From: PVC group bacterium
GTDB lineage: Bacteria; Verrucomicrobiota; Kiritimatiellia; CAIKKV01; PXCX01
NCBI GenBank assembly: GCA_003565195.1
Contig: PXCX01000132.1
Location: 1 to 13,411, forward strand
Direction: 5' to 3'
Length of the DNA stretch: 13,411 bases
How positions within the stretch are numbered: position 1 is the stretch's first letter; every line of letters begins with the position of its first letter. Of the stretch, positions 7,774-13,411 are shown one piece after another. The notes below the pieces were generated by a model, which was given only the letters and a program-made list of their open reading frames with translations, was not told the origin of the DNA and made no database searches. The position numbers were made by a program, and so were the translations under genes.

Positions 7774-8820
7774 ATGACATCGCCATCTTCAACATCATTA
7801 AAGCGCGACGGCATTGCGGCCGGCGGCAACTGGATCATCGATCACGTGAAACAAGTCGATCATTTACCCGAACGGAATATGCTGGCGAATATTCTCGACG
7901 AATCCTTCAGTACCGGCGGAGCGCCGGCCAATGTCCTGATTGACTTGGCACGCTTACAACCGGATTTTCCATTAAGCGGTTACGGTGTCGTCGGCGACGA
8001 CGCCAAAGGGCAGACCGTCCTGGATGCCTGCGCCCGGAACCGGATCGATGCCACCGGTATCCATACGGTTCCCGATTATCCCACCTCCTACACCGATGTA
8101 ATGACCGAGCGCGACAGCAAGGCGCGCACCTTTTTCCATCAACGCGGCGCCAACGCACTGTTCGCTCCGGAACATGTACCGGTAAAGGAATTAAGTTGCC
8201 GGATTTTTCATCTCGGCTACCTGTTGCTGTTGGATGCCATGGACGCGGCACATCACGAACACGGCACGATGGCTGCCTCGCTATTGCGGGAATTGCGCCG
8301 TCACGGGATCCGTACGGCAATCGATGTTGTCAGCGAAGAAAGCGACCGTTTCGGACGTCTGGTTCCCCCCGCCCTTCCCCATGTTGACTATTTGATTATC
8401 AACGAAATTGAAGCCGGCCGGATTGCCGGGTTAACGGTCCGCGGCAAGGACGGGGCCATCGATCGCCGTGCACTGGCCGAATCGTTGAAGATTCTGGCGG
8501 ATATGGGCGAGATGGAACTGATCGTGGTCCACATGGCCGAGGGCGCGGCATACCGGCAGCAAGACGGCACGACCGGTGCGGTCGGTTCTATCGATGTTCC
8601 CCGGTCGTTTATCAAGGGCGCCGTCGGCGCGGGCGACGCGTTTTGCGCCGGGATCCTATTCGGCTTACACGAGCAGTGGCCGATTGACAAGATATTGCAA
8701 CTCGCCAATTGCACGGCGATTGCCAGCCTGTCGCATCCGACCGCCACCGGTGGCATGAAACCTTTGGCGGAAACCCTGAAATTCAGCCAACAATATCCGG
8801 AACAAACGCCGCCGCTGTAA
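7774..8820 (+). CDS. PfkB/ribokinase-family carbohydrate kinase
   Basis: Predicted to transfer phosphate from ATP to a sugar or sugar phosphate in the cytoplasm. The 348-residue protein has the family's N-terminal GG motif as GGAPANV at 48-54, the central Rossmann-like core, YLIINEIEAGRIAG in the place of the usual N-x-x-E segment, and the C-terminal signature GAVGAGDAFCAG with catalytic-base Asp288 in GAGD. A strong AGGGAG ribosome site (7760-7765) lies eight bases before the ATG. It is followed after 17 bases by a polyol-dehydrogenase-family gene, which suggests the phosphate acceptor is a ketose or related sugar made by that enzyme, for example fructose. The sequence does not allow a choice among fructokinase, KDG kinase, tagatose or other specificities. 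Slightly longer than ribokinase (~310 aa), chiefly at the N terminus. Confidence 0.88.
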   Translation: MTSPSSTSLKRDGIAAGGNWIIDHVKQVDHLPERNMLANILDESFSTGGAPANVLIDLARLQPDFPLSGYGVVGDDAKGQTVLDACARNRIDATGIHTVPDYPTSYTDVMTERDSKARTFFHQRGANALFAPEHVPVKELSCRIFHLGYLLLLDAMDAAHHEHGTMAASLLRELRRHGIRTAIDVVSEESDRFGRLVPPALPHVDYLIINEIEAGRIAGLTVRGKDGAIDRRALAESLKILADMGEMELIVVHMAEGAAYRQQDGTTGAVGSIDVPRSFIKGAVGAGDAFCAGILFGLHEQWPIDKILQLANCTAIASLSHPTATGGMKPLAETLKFSQQYPEQTPPL

Positions 8821-8837
8821 CGAGGGAGACTTGATCG

Positions 8838-10034
8838 ATGTCGAGAACCTATGTCGGTTTCGGGTTCGGCGCAATACAAGCCGGACTCCTGTTGCTTGAA
8901 GCCCGTCGCAGTCCGCGCTTGCAGCGGCTGGTGGTGGCCGAAGTCATGGACGACGTGGTTGCGGCGCTCCGCCGTGACGGCGGACGGTATCGTGTCAACG
9001 TTGCACGTTGCGACGGAATCGACATTCATACCGTCGACGGCGTTGAAATCTACAACCCCAACCATGCCGACGATCGCCGGACGTTAATTGCGGCGGCCGC
9101 CGAAGCAACCGACATCGGAACGGCCTTGCCCAGTGTCGATTTTTTTGCGCGTGGCGGAGAAACCTCCGTGGCCTCCATCCTGGCCGCCGGCTTTTCACAA
9201 CGCCGGTCGCCGGGCATCGTGTACACCGCGGAAAATCATAATCATGCCGCCGAAATTCTTGCGCAAACCGTTGCGGACGCATCGCCGCCAACCGCTGAGC
9301 GGGCGCCTATTCAATACCTGAATACGGTAGTCGGTAAAATGAGCGGCGTGGTCATCGATCCCGTACAAATACGAGAACAAAACCTGGCACCGGTGACGGA
9401 GGACAGCAACCGCTGTTTTTTGGTTGAAGCATTCAATCGCATTCTTATTTCCCGGATCACCCTACCCGGTTTTCAGCGCGGGATCGACGTCTTCAAAGAA
9501 AAAGAAGATTTATTGCCGTTCGAAGAAGCCAAACTGTATGGTCACAACGCCGTTCACGCCTTGCTGGGGTATTTGGCCCATCGAGCGGGTTTAAACAGCA
9601 TGCACGAAGCCGCAGACCACTCCGAGTTGATGGCGGAAGCGCGGGCGGCATTCATTGAAGAATCCGGCCGGGCACTAATCGCGCGGCATGGCGGAATCGA
9701 TCCATTGTTCAGCGAATCCGGTTTCAGGGATTATGCCGATGATCTCTTGCAACGGATGGTCAACCCGCATCTGCGTGACGCGGTGGAAAGGATTATTCGC
9801 GATCCGCACCGCAAACTCGGTTGGGACGACCGGCTGGTAGGCACCATGCGTCTGGCGCATGCCCAGGGCATTGTTCCCGGCCGGTTCGCGCACGCGGCTT
9901 CGATTGCCTTGCACACCCTGGCGATCGAAACGAGAAGCGAGCCGGCGGAATTGCTGCACGCGATATGGGCGCCCGCCGATCCGTCGCCCGCCGAACAGGC
10001 AGCCATCAGAGATCTGATTCTGGCAGCCGGATAA
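8838..10034 (+). CDS. Mannitol dehydrogenase-family polyol/hexonate oxidoreductase (mannitol-1-phosphate 5-dehydrogenase-like)
   Basis: Predicted NAD-dependent long-chain polyol dehydrogenase that interconverts a sugar alcohol (or its phosphate, or a hexonate) and the ketose. The 398-residue protein begins with a Rossmann motif VGFGFGAIQAG (6-16); Glu35 at the end of the next strand (VVAE) favours NAD over NADP. Further family segments are ENHNHAAE, NTVVGKMSG and DLLPFEEAKLYGHNAVHALLGYLA, in which Lys232, Asn237 and His240 match the K...N..H catalytic set of this family. The length is closer to MtlD (~380 aa) than to mannitol 2-dehydrogenase or the fructuronate/tagaturonate reductases (~480 aa). 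No PTS gene is present, so a phosphorylated substrate is not assured. An AGGGAG site (8823-8828) precedes the ATG by nine bases. Family is confident; substrate is open. Confidence 0.85.
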   Translation: MSRTYVGFGFGAIQAGLLLLEARRSPRLQRLVVAEVMDDVVAALRRDGGRYRVNVARCDGIDIHTVDGVEIYNPNHADDRRTLIAAAAEATDIGTALPSVDFFARGGETSVASILAAGFSQRRSPGIVYTAENHNHAAEILAQTVADASPPTAERAPIQYLNTVVGKMSGVVIDPVQIREQNLAPVTEDSNRCFLVEAFNRILISRITLPGFQRGIDVFKEKEDLLPFEEAKLYGHNAVHALLGYLAHRAGLNSMHEAADHSELMAEARAAFIEESGRALIARHGGIDPLFSESGFRDYADDLLQRMVNPHLRDAVERIIRDPHRKLGWDDRLVGTMRLAHAQGIVPGRFAHAASIALHTLAIETRSEPAELLHAIWAPADPSPAEQAAIRDLILAAG

Positions 10035-10057
10035 TTTTTTTGGGAGCACCCCTTGCC

Positions 10058-12313
10058 ATGGCGAATCAACCGGCTCGCAAACCCGGATTCCGAAAACACC
10101 CGGTCAAGAAAACCGGCGCCATCCCTACCGATAACCAGCGTCATATCACGGGAACCGTGGAACGGGTCACGTTTCACAGTCCGGAAACCGGATTCGTGGT
10201 GTTACGGGTAACAGCTCGCGGCCATCACGATCTGGTAACCGTCACCGGACAGGCACCCGAAATATCCGCGGGCGAATGGATCGATGCCGACGGGCGCTGG
10301 GTCATCGATCCGCAATACGGTCCCCAATTCAAAGCCGAAATCCTGCGCAGCACCCATCCCGAGACGCTTGATGGCATCGAAAAATATCTGGGATCCGGTC
10401 TGATTAAAGGGATTGGACCGGTTAACGCCGCGCGACTGGTCAAGAAATTCGGGAAAACGGTATTCGATGTGATCGAAACCCAATCGGTCAGATTACAGGA
10501 CGTTGAGGGTATCGGACCGGAACGGCGTCGAATGATCAAGGAGGCCTGGGCCGACCAGAAAATGGTCCGGGAAATTATGGCCTTCCTGTTCAGCCATGGC
10601 GTCACCACCAGCCGCGCTTTCCGTATCTATAAAACCTATGGCGACCATGCGATCGATCAATTGCGCGCCGATCCGTACTGTCTGTCGCGCGATATTTGGG
10701 GTATCGGCTTCAAAACCGCGGACCGGATTGCCCAAAGTATGGGAATCGATCGTATTTCGCCGTTACGCGCGCGCGCCGGCCTTTTGCATGTATTACAGGA
10801 ACTGACCACCGACGGACATTGCGCATTTCCGCGTGAAAACCTGTTGGAAAAAGCCGTCGCCATGCTTGAAATCCCGACCCCTATTCTGAGCGAGGCGCTG
10901 GATGAAGAAATCGCTGCACGCCGACTGATCAGTGAATCGTTCGATCAAAACGAACCTTTGATTTATCTGGCGACACTGCACCGCGCCGAGCAGCAGCTTT
11001 GCCGTATTTTGGGCAACCTATCGCGCGGCGTTCATCCCTGTCCGCCGATTCAGGTGGATCGCGCGATTCAATGGGTGGAATCCCGAACCCGGATGCAACT
11101 TGCCGAGACCCAGAAAGCCGCCGTACGGGAAGGGGTGCGCGCCAAGCTGATGGTCATTACCGGCGGTCCCGGCGTCGGGAAAACCACCTTGGTGCATTCG
11201 TTACTGGAAATTTTCAAGGCCAAAAAATTACGTATTGTGTTATGCGCTCCAACCGGACGCGCCGCCAAGAGATTGACCGAGACCACCGGACACAACGCCA
11301 AAACCATCCATCGCCTGCTGGAATTCGAACCGCAACGAAACGCGTTTAAACATAACGAGCAGCATTCACTGGGAGGCGATGTTTTTGTCGTCGATGAAGC
11401 CAGTATGATCGACCTGCCGCTGGCGTACAGTCTGCTGCAAGCGATTCCGGCGCATGCCGCCGTGATTCTGGTAGGCGATATCGATCAATTGCCATCCGTC
11501 GGGCCAGGCTGCGTTTTGCGCGACGTCATCGAAAGCGAACGATTACCGGTGTGTCGCTTGACCGAAATCTTTCGTCAGGCCGCCTCAAGCATGATCGTCA
11601 CCAATGCCCATCGCGTCAATCACGGGCAGATGCCGCTGCTGCCGCAAACCCGGGAAGACAAAGGCACCAAACGTGATTTTCATTTCGTCGAGGCAGACGA
11701 CCCGGAACAGGCCGCGAACTTGATCGGCCGCATGGTCAGTGATTCGTTGCCGCGCCGTCTCGGATTCGATCCTTATGATGATATCCAGGTATTAACCCCG
11801 ATGCAGCGCGGCAACCTGGGCGCGCGTACACTGAATTTGGCGTTGCAACAGGTTTTGAATCCCGACGGGGAAGCCATAGAACGTTTCGGCTGGCAATTCC
11901 GGATCGGTGATAAGGTCATGCAAATCCGCAACGATTACGATAAGGATGTTTTCAACGGCGATATCGGGCGCGTCAGCCGGATCGAACGAGAGTCGCGCAG
12001 TTTAAGCGTCCGTTTCGAAGGCCGCGAAGTCGCCTACGATTTTGAGGAAACCGACGAATTAATGCCGGCCTATGCCTGTACCATCCATAAAAGTCAGGGC
12101 AGCGAATATCCCTGCGTCATCGTGCCGATCCATACACAACACTACATCATGCTGCAACGCAACCTGCTGTATACCGCACTGACCCGCGGACGACGGATGG
12201 TGATTCTGGTGGGCACCAAAAAAGCGGTCAGGATCGCGGTCAATCGCGCCACATCGCGGCATCGTGTGAGTGTACTCAAAGATCGATTGCAGGCGACATT
12301 GCCGCCACGTTAG
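10058..12313 (+). CDS. recD2: RecD2-type (RecD/TraA family) 5'-3' DNA helicase
   Basis: Predicted SF1B ATP-dependent DNA helicase that works without RecBC, in DNA repair and replication-fork maintenance. The 751-residue protein is typical of RecD2. It has an N-terminal OB-like region (ITGTVERVTFHSPETGF), tandem helix-hairpin-helix segments (GSGLIKGIGPVNAARLV from 112; VEGIGPERRRMI from 149), Walker A GGPGVGKT at 369-376, Walker B VVDEAS with Asp446-Glu447, GDIDQLPSVGPG, the LTEIFRQA motif, and the C-terminal YACTIHKSQGSE (672-683) and YTALTRG motifs. All helicase motifs are intact. The start is set at the ATG 11 bases after GGGAG (10042-10046); an in-frame extension to 9821 would lie inside the dehydrogenase gene. 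The gene follows the dehydrogenase by 23 bases and is the last of this run. The metabolic neighbours give no hint of a special role. Confidence 0.93.
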   Translation: MANQPARKPGFRKHPVKKTGAIPTDNQRHITGTVERVTFHSPETGFVVLRVTARGHHDLVTVTGQAPEISAGEWIDADGRWVIDPQYGPQFKAEILRSTHPETLDGIEKYLGSGLIKGIGPVNAARLVKKFGKTVFDVIETQSVRLQDVEGIGPERRRMIKEAWADQKMVREIMAFLFSHGVTTSRAFRIYKTYGDHAIDQLRADPYCLSRDIWGIGFKTADRIAQSMGIDRISPLRARAGLLHVLQELTTDGHCAFPRENLLEKAVAMLEIPTPILSEALDEEIAARRLISESFDQNEPLIYLATLHRAEQQLCRILGNLSRGVHPCPPIQVDRAIQWVESRTRMQLAETQKAAVREGVRAKLMVITGGPGVGKTTLVHSLLEIFKAKKLRIVLCAPTGRAAKRLTETTGHNAKTIHRLLEFEPQRNAFKHNEQHSLGGDVFVVDEASMIDLPLAYSLLQAIPAHAAVILVGDIDQLPSVGPGCVLRDVIESERLPVCRLTEIFRQAASSMIVTNAHRVNHGQMPLLPQTREDKGTKRDFHFVEADDPEQAANLIGRMVSDSLPRRLGFDPYDDIQVLTPMQRGNLGARTLNLALQQVLNPDGEAIERFGWQFRIGDKVMQIRNDYDKDVFNGDIGRVSRIERESRSLSVRFEGREVAYDFEETDELMPAYACTIHKSQGSEYPCVIVPIHTQHYIMLQRNLLYTALTRGRRMVILVGTKKAVRIAVNRATSRHRVSVLKDRLQATLPPR

Positions 12314-12352
12314 CGCCCTTACGGGCTTGAATTGAACAATAGATTGTCTACT

Positions 12353-12388
12353 TTTGAACATCGAACATCGAACATTCAACATCGAAGT
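12353..12388. repeat. Left heptanucleotide array (GAACATC units), inverted partner of 12548-12583
   Basis: Five 7-base units in register from 12356: GAACATC, GAACATC, GAACATT, CAACATC, GAAGTGA. Counted by eye, 31 of 36 positions match the reverse complement of 12548-12583. A period of seven is incompatible with a conserved coding frame. Similar runs occur between genes in some PVC-type genomes, from memory. Confidence 0.85.
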
Positions 12389-12404
12389 GAGAATTTTTTG
12401 TAAC

Positions 12405-12423
12405 CGTTCACGGGGGTGAAACG
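12405..12423. repeat. Small bulged hairpin inside the inverted arrays
   Basis: TTCAC (12407-12411) and GTGAA (12416-12420) flank a GGGG loop; a further CG/CG pair forms if one A is bulged. Too short alone to assign a role; noted because it lies in the same nested structure. Confidence 0.4.
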
Positions 12424-12435
12424 ATGGATTTGCTT

Positions 12436-12469
12436 TTGGAGTGCGGCAGCTCACGCTGCCGCACTCCAA
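12436..12469. repeat. Perfect 15-bp inverted repeat with a 4-base loop
   Basis: TTGGAGTGCGGCAGC (12436-12450) is followed by TCAC and then the exact reverse complement (12455-12469). The stem is GC-rich with no mismatch. No T-run follows on either strand (next bases are TACATG on the plus strand and AAGCAAA on the minus strand), so it is not a standard intrinsic terminator. It sits near the middle of the spacer between the two heptad arrays. Confidence 0.9.
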
Positions 12470-12511
12470 TACATGCCGTCGAATGTGAAATAGCGTCGCT
12501 AAATTCCAACG

Positions 12512-12543
12512 CGATGCTTTGTGGCGCAAAGAATCGTGTTTTT
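12512..12543 (+). terminator. Possible Rho-independent terminator downstream of recD2
   Basis: CGAT-G-CTTTG (12512-12521) pairs with CAAAG-A-ATCG (12527-12536) around the loop TGGCG, a ten-position stem with one G/A mismatch, followed by TG and TTTTT (12539-12543). The orientation suits a transcript from recD2, though it lies about 200 bases after the stop codon. The stem is only moderately GC-rich, so efficiency is uncertain. Confidence 0.4.
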
Positions 12544-12547
12544 CTTA

Positions 12548-12583
12548 ACTTCGATGTTCTGTGTTCGATGTTCGATGTTCGAC
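12548..12583. repeat. Right heptanucleotide array (GTTCGAT units), inverted partner of 12353-12388
   Basis: Five 7-base units in register from 12549: CTTCGAT, GTTCTGT, GTTCGAT, GTTCGAT, GTTCGAC. The degenerate unit is second from the inner edge here, as it is in the left array, consistent with both arrays descending from one longer sequence. Confidence 0.85.
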
Positions 12584-12655
12584 TTTCGCCTGTTCCCGTT
12601 CAGCGATTTTGCGGGTTTTACGGGGCGGTTTTCCGTCTTCCTATCCGTAACGTCA

Positions 12656-13369
12656 TCAATCGGCCGGCAGCGAACCGGCGGCCACCCGCCAAGCGGTTCC
12701 GGTCACTGCCAGGGTTTGTTGGCGAGGCGTATCCATTCTCACGATGACACGCACAAATTCCGGCGATGCCAATCCATTGGTGGCGTTGGACGGCGTCCAA
12801 CTTCCCGTCCATCCGTTGGTTGTCCAGACGGCAACCCTGAATTCGGTAAGCGATGGCAAAACAATTTCGCTGACGACCTCCTCTGGCAACGGCGGTTGCG
12901 GCAGGGTATCTTTGACCATCCATTGTTGCCGCACCAGTTGCCGGCCGTCACCACCTGAAGCGACTGACTGAACATGATAATTGATTTGCACGAGGGACGG
13001 CTCGGTGTCATCATCGCGCGGCTCGGCGCGGGTCATAAACCAGAATTCCGCGGTTCCCATACCATCCTCTCCGGACTGCGGTTCGATACGCAACCCAATG
13101 CCGTCGACCCGCTCGGCGGTCTCATCGCACGGACCTGATTCTAATTCGGAAAGGATACGTTCAACGGTGGCGGCAACGCGCTGGAAACCTGCCGCCTGTT
13201 GCGTAGACTGGGCCATACCACCGATCACGGCGTGAAAAATGGCGGCGACGACCGATGCCACAAGCACCATCAATCCGGTCGCCACCAGCAGTTCAACCAG
13301 CGTCCATCCGCGGCTTCCCGTATCTACCCAGAATAACGAAGGCAAACGTCTCGGACAGCGAAATTTCAC
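12656..13369 (-). CDS. GspJ/PulJ-like minor pseudopilin with prepilin N terminus
   Basis: Predicted minor pseudopilin of a type II secretion or type IV pilus-like system, processed by prepilin peptidase and held in the inner membrane before assembly. The 237-residue product has a positively charged leader (MKFRCPRR), the cleavage motif SRG-WTLVELLVA with cleavage after Gly21 and the conserved Glu at mature position 5, and a hydrophobic helix to about residue 46. The C-terminal part reads as a globular beta domain (FWFMTRAEP, VQINYHVQ, RQLVRQQWMV, SPEFVRVIVRMD), in the style of GspJ. Tryptophan at mature position 1 instead of phenylalanine is unusual but tolerated. The start is a GTG at 13369, two bases after the stop of the upstream frame, with no ribosome site, so coupling is likely. 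The frame is open to the window edge, leaving the true start slightly uncertain. Exact class (GspJ versus other pseudopilin) is moderate. Confidence 0.8.
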   Translation of the reverse strand: MKFRCPRRLPSLFWVDTGSRGWTLVELLVATGLMVLVASVVAAIFHAVIGGMAQSTQQAAGFQRVAATVERILSELESGPCDETAERVDGIGLRIEPQSGEDGMGTAEFWFMTRAEPRDDDTEPSLVQINYHVQSVASGGDGRQLVRQQWMVKDTLPQPPLPEEVVSEIVLPSLTEFRVAVWTTNGWTGSWTPSNATNGLASPEFVRVIVRMDTPRQQTLAVTGTAWRVAAGSLPAD

Positions 13370-13371
13370 TC

Positions 13372-13411
13372 TTAAAACATTTCGCGGATGAAGAAGACCA
13401 GCGCGGCCAAC
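13372..13411 (-). CDS. C-terminal end of an upstream gene, cut by the window edge (unknown, possibly another pseudopilin)
   Basis: Only 12 codons are visible: LAALVFFIREMF followed by TAA at 13374-13372. In this frame 10 of 12 third positions are G or C, as in the neighbouring genes, whereas the frame continuous with the pseudopilin has mostly A/T third positions. This supports real coding up to the TAA. The stop is two bases before the GTG of the pseudopilin gene, as expected in an operon. Function cannot be told from so short a piece; genes for other pseudopilins commonly sit here. Confidence 0.5.
   Translation of the reverse strand, partial: LAALVFFIREMF

Larger units (their letters stand above)
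12314..12655. other. Non-coding stretch between recD2 and the pseudopilin gene
   Basis: About 340 bases without a credible gene. It holds two inverted heptad arrays (12353-12388 and 12548-12583), a perfect hairpin (12436-12469), a smaller hairpin with bulge (12405-12423) and a terminator-like hairpin (12512-12543). The two flanking genes converge on it. Its AT-rich, repetitive make-up differs from the surrounding coding DNA. Confidence 0.8.

Noticed and set aside
10020..10041. Short CTGG/CCGG stem and seven-T run after the dehydrogenase stop as a terminator
   Set aside because: The stem is four pairs with a G-T pair and a three-base loop, and recD2 begins within 24 bases; more likely an A/T-rich spacer.
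12315..12326. GCCC-TTAC-GGGC hairpin right after recD2 as its terminator
   Set aside because: Only four base pairs and no T-run follows.
12353..12583. CRISPR array
   Set aside because: Units are seven bases with no spacers between them and the two arrays are inverted; no cas genes are nearby.
12424..12747. A 107-codon plus-strand frame preceded by a GGGGGTG ribosome-site-like sequence
   Set aside because: It runs through the perfect hairpin and the heptad array and then antisense into the pseudopilin gene. Its peptide is Cys/Arg-rich and reflects the repeats rather than a conserved fold.
12521..12958. A 145-codon plus-strand frame over the pseudopilin gene
   Set aside because: It is the antisense shadow of a minus-strand gene with clear prepilin features.

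Overview
The window is a moderately GC-rich bacterial chromosome segment (no RNA genes, insertion sequences or CRISPR seen). Protein style, a GH13 branching enzyme of the eukaryote-like group, an alpha-glucan phosphorylase with an N-terminal DUF3417-type domain, and intergenic heptanucleotide arrays suggest a member of the PVC superphylum, perhaps Kiritimatiellota/Verrucomicrobia-like. That placement is recollection of family style, not a search result, and is only moderately secure.

Region 1 (70-6201, + strand) is a compact glycogen operon: glgP (phosphorylase), glgA (glucan synthase) and glgB (branching enzyme), with gaps of 10 and 2 bases. It combines building, branching and phosphorolytic breakdown of an alpha-1,4-glucan. 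No glgC (ADP-glucose supply) or debranching enzyme is visible.

Region 2 (6183-7073, - strand) is an agmatinase/ureohydrolase that converges on glgB, the two genes overlapping tail to tail by 19 bases. It is divergent from region 3. Between them lie two back-to-back sigma70-like promoters; the agmatinase one sits so close to the start codon that the mRNA would be leaderless or nearly so.

Region 3 (7228-12313, + strand) is a likely four-gene transcription unit: a hotdog-fold thioesterase, a PfkB-family sugar kinase, a mannitol-dehydrogenase-family polyol/sugar-acid oxidoreductase, and a RecD2-type DNA helicase. Kinase and dehydrogenase form a plausible sugar-alcohol module (oxidise polyol to ketose, then phosphorylate, or interconvert phosphorylated forms). 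RecD2 is a housekeeping repair helicase and is probably only co-located.

Region 4 (12314-12655) is non-coding and is the most unusual stretch: two inverted arrays of a 7-base repeat (consensus GAACATC) enclose a 159-base spacer that contains a perfect 15-bp-stem hairpin, a small hairpin, and a second hairpin followed by a T-run. It looks like a nested, mobile-type or structured intergenic repeat.

Region 5 (12656-13411, - strand) is the 3' part of a pseudopilin cluster: a GspJ-like minor pseudopilin and the last codons of an upstream gene cut by the window edge.
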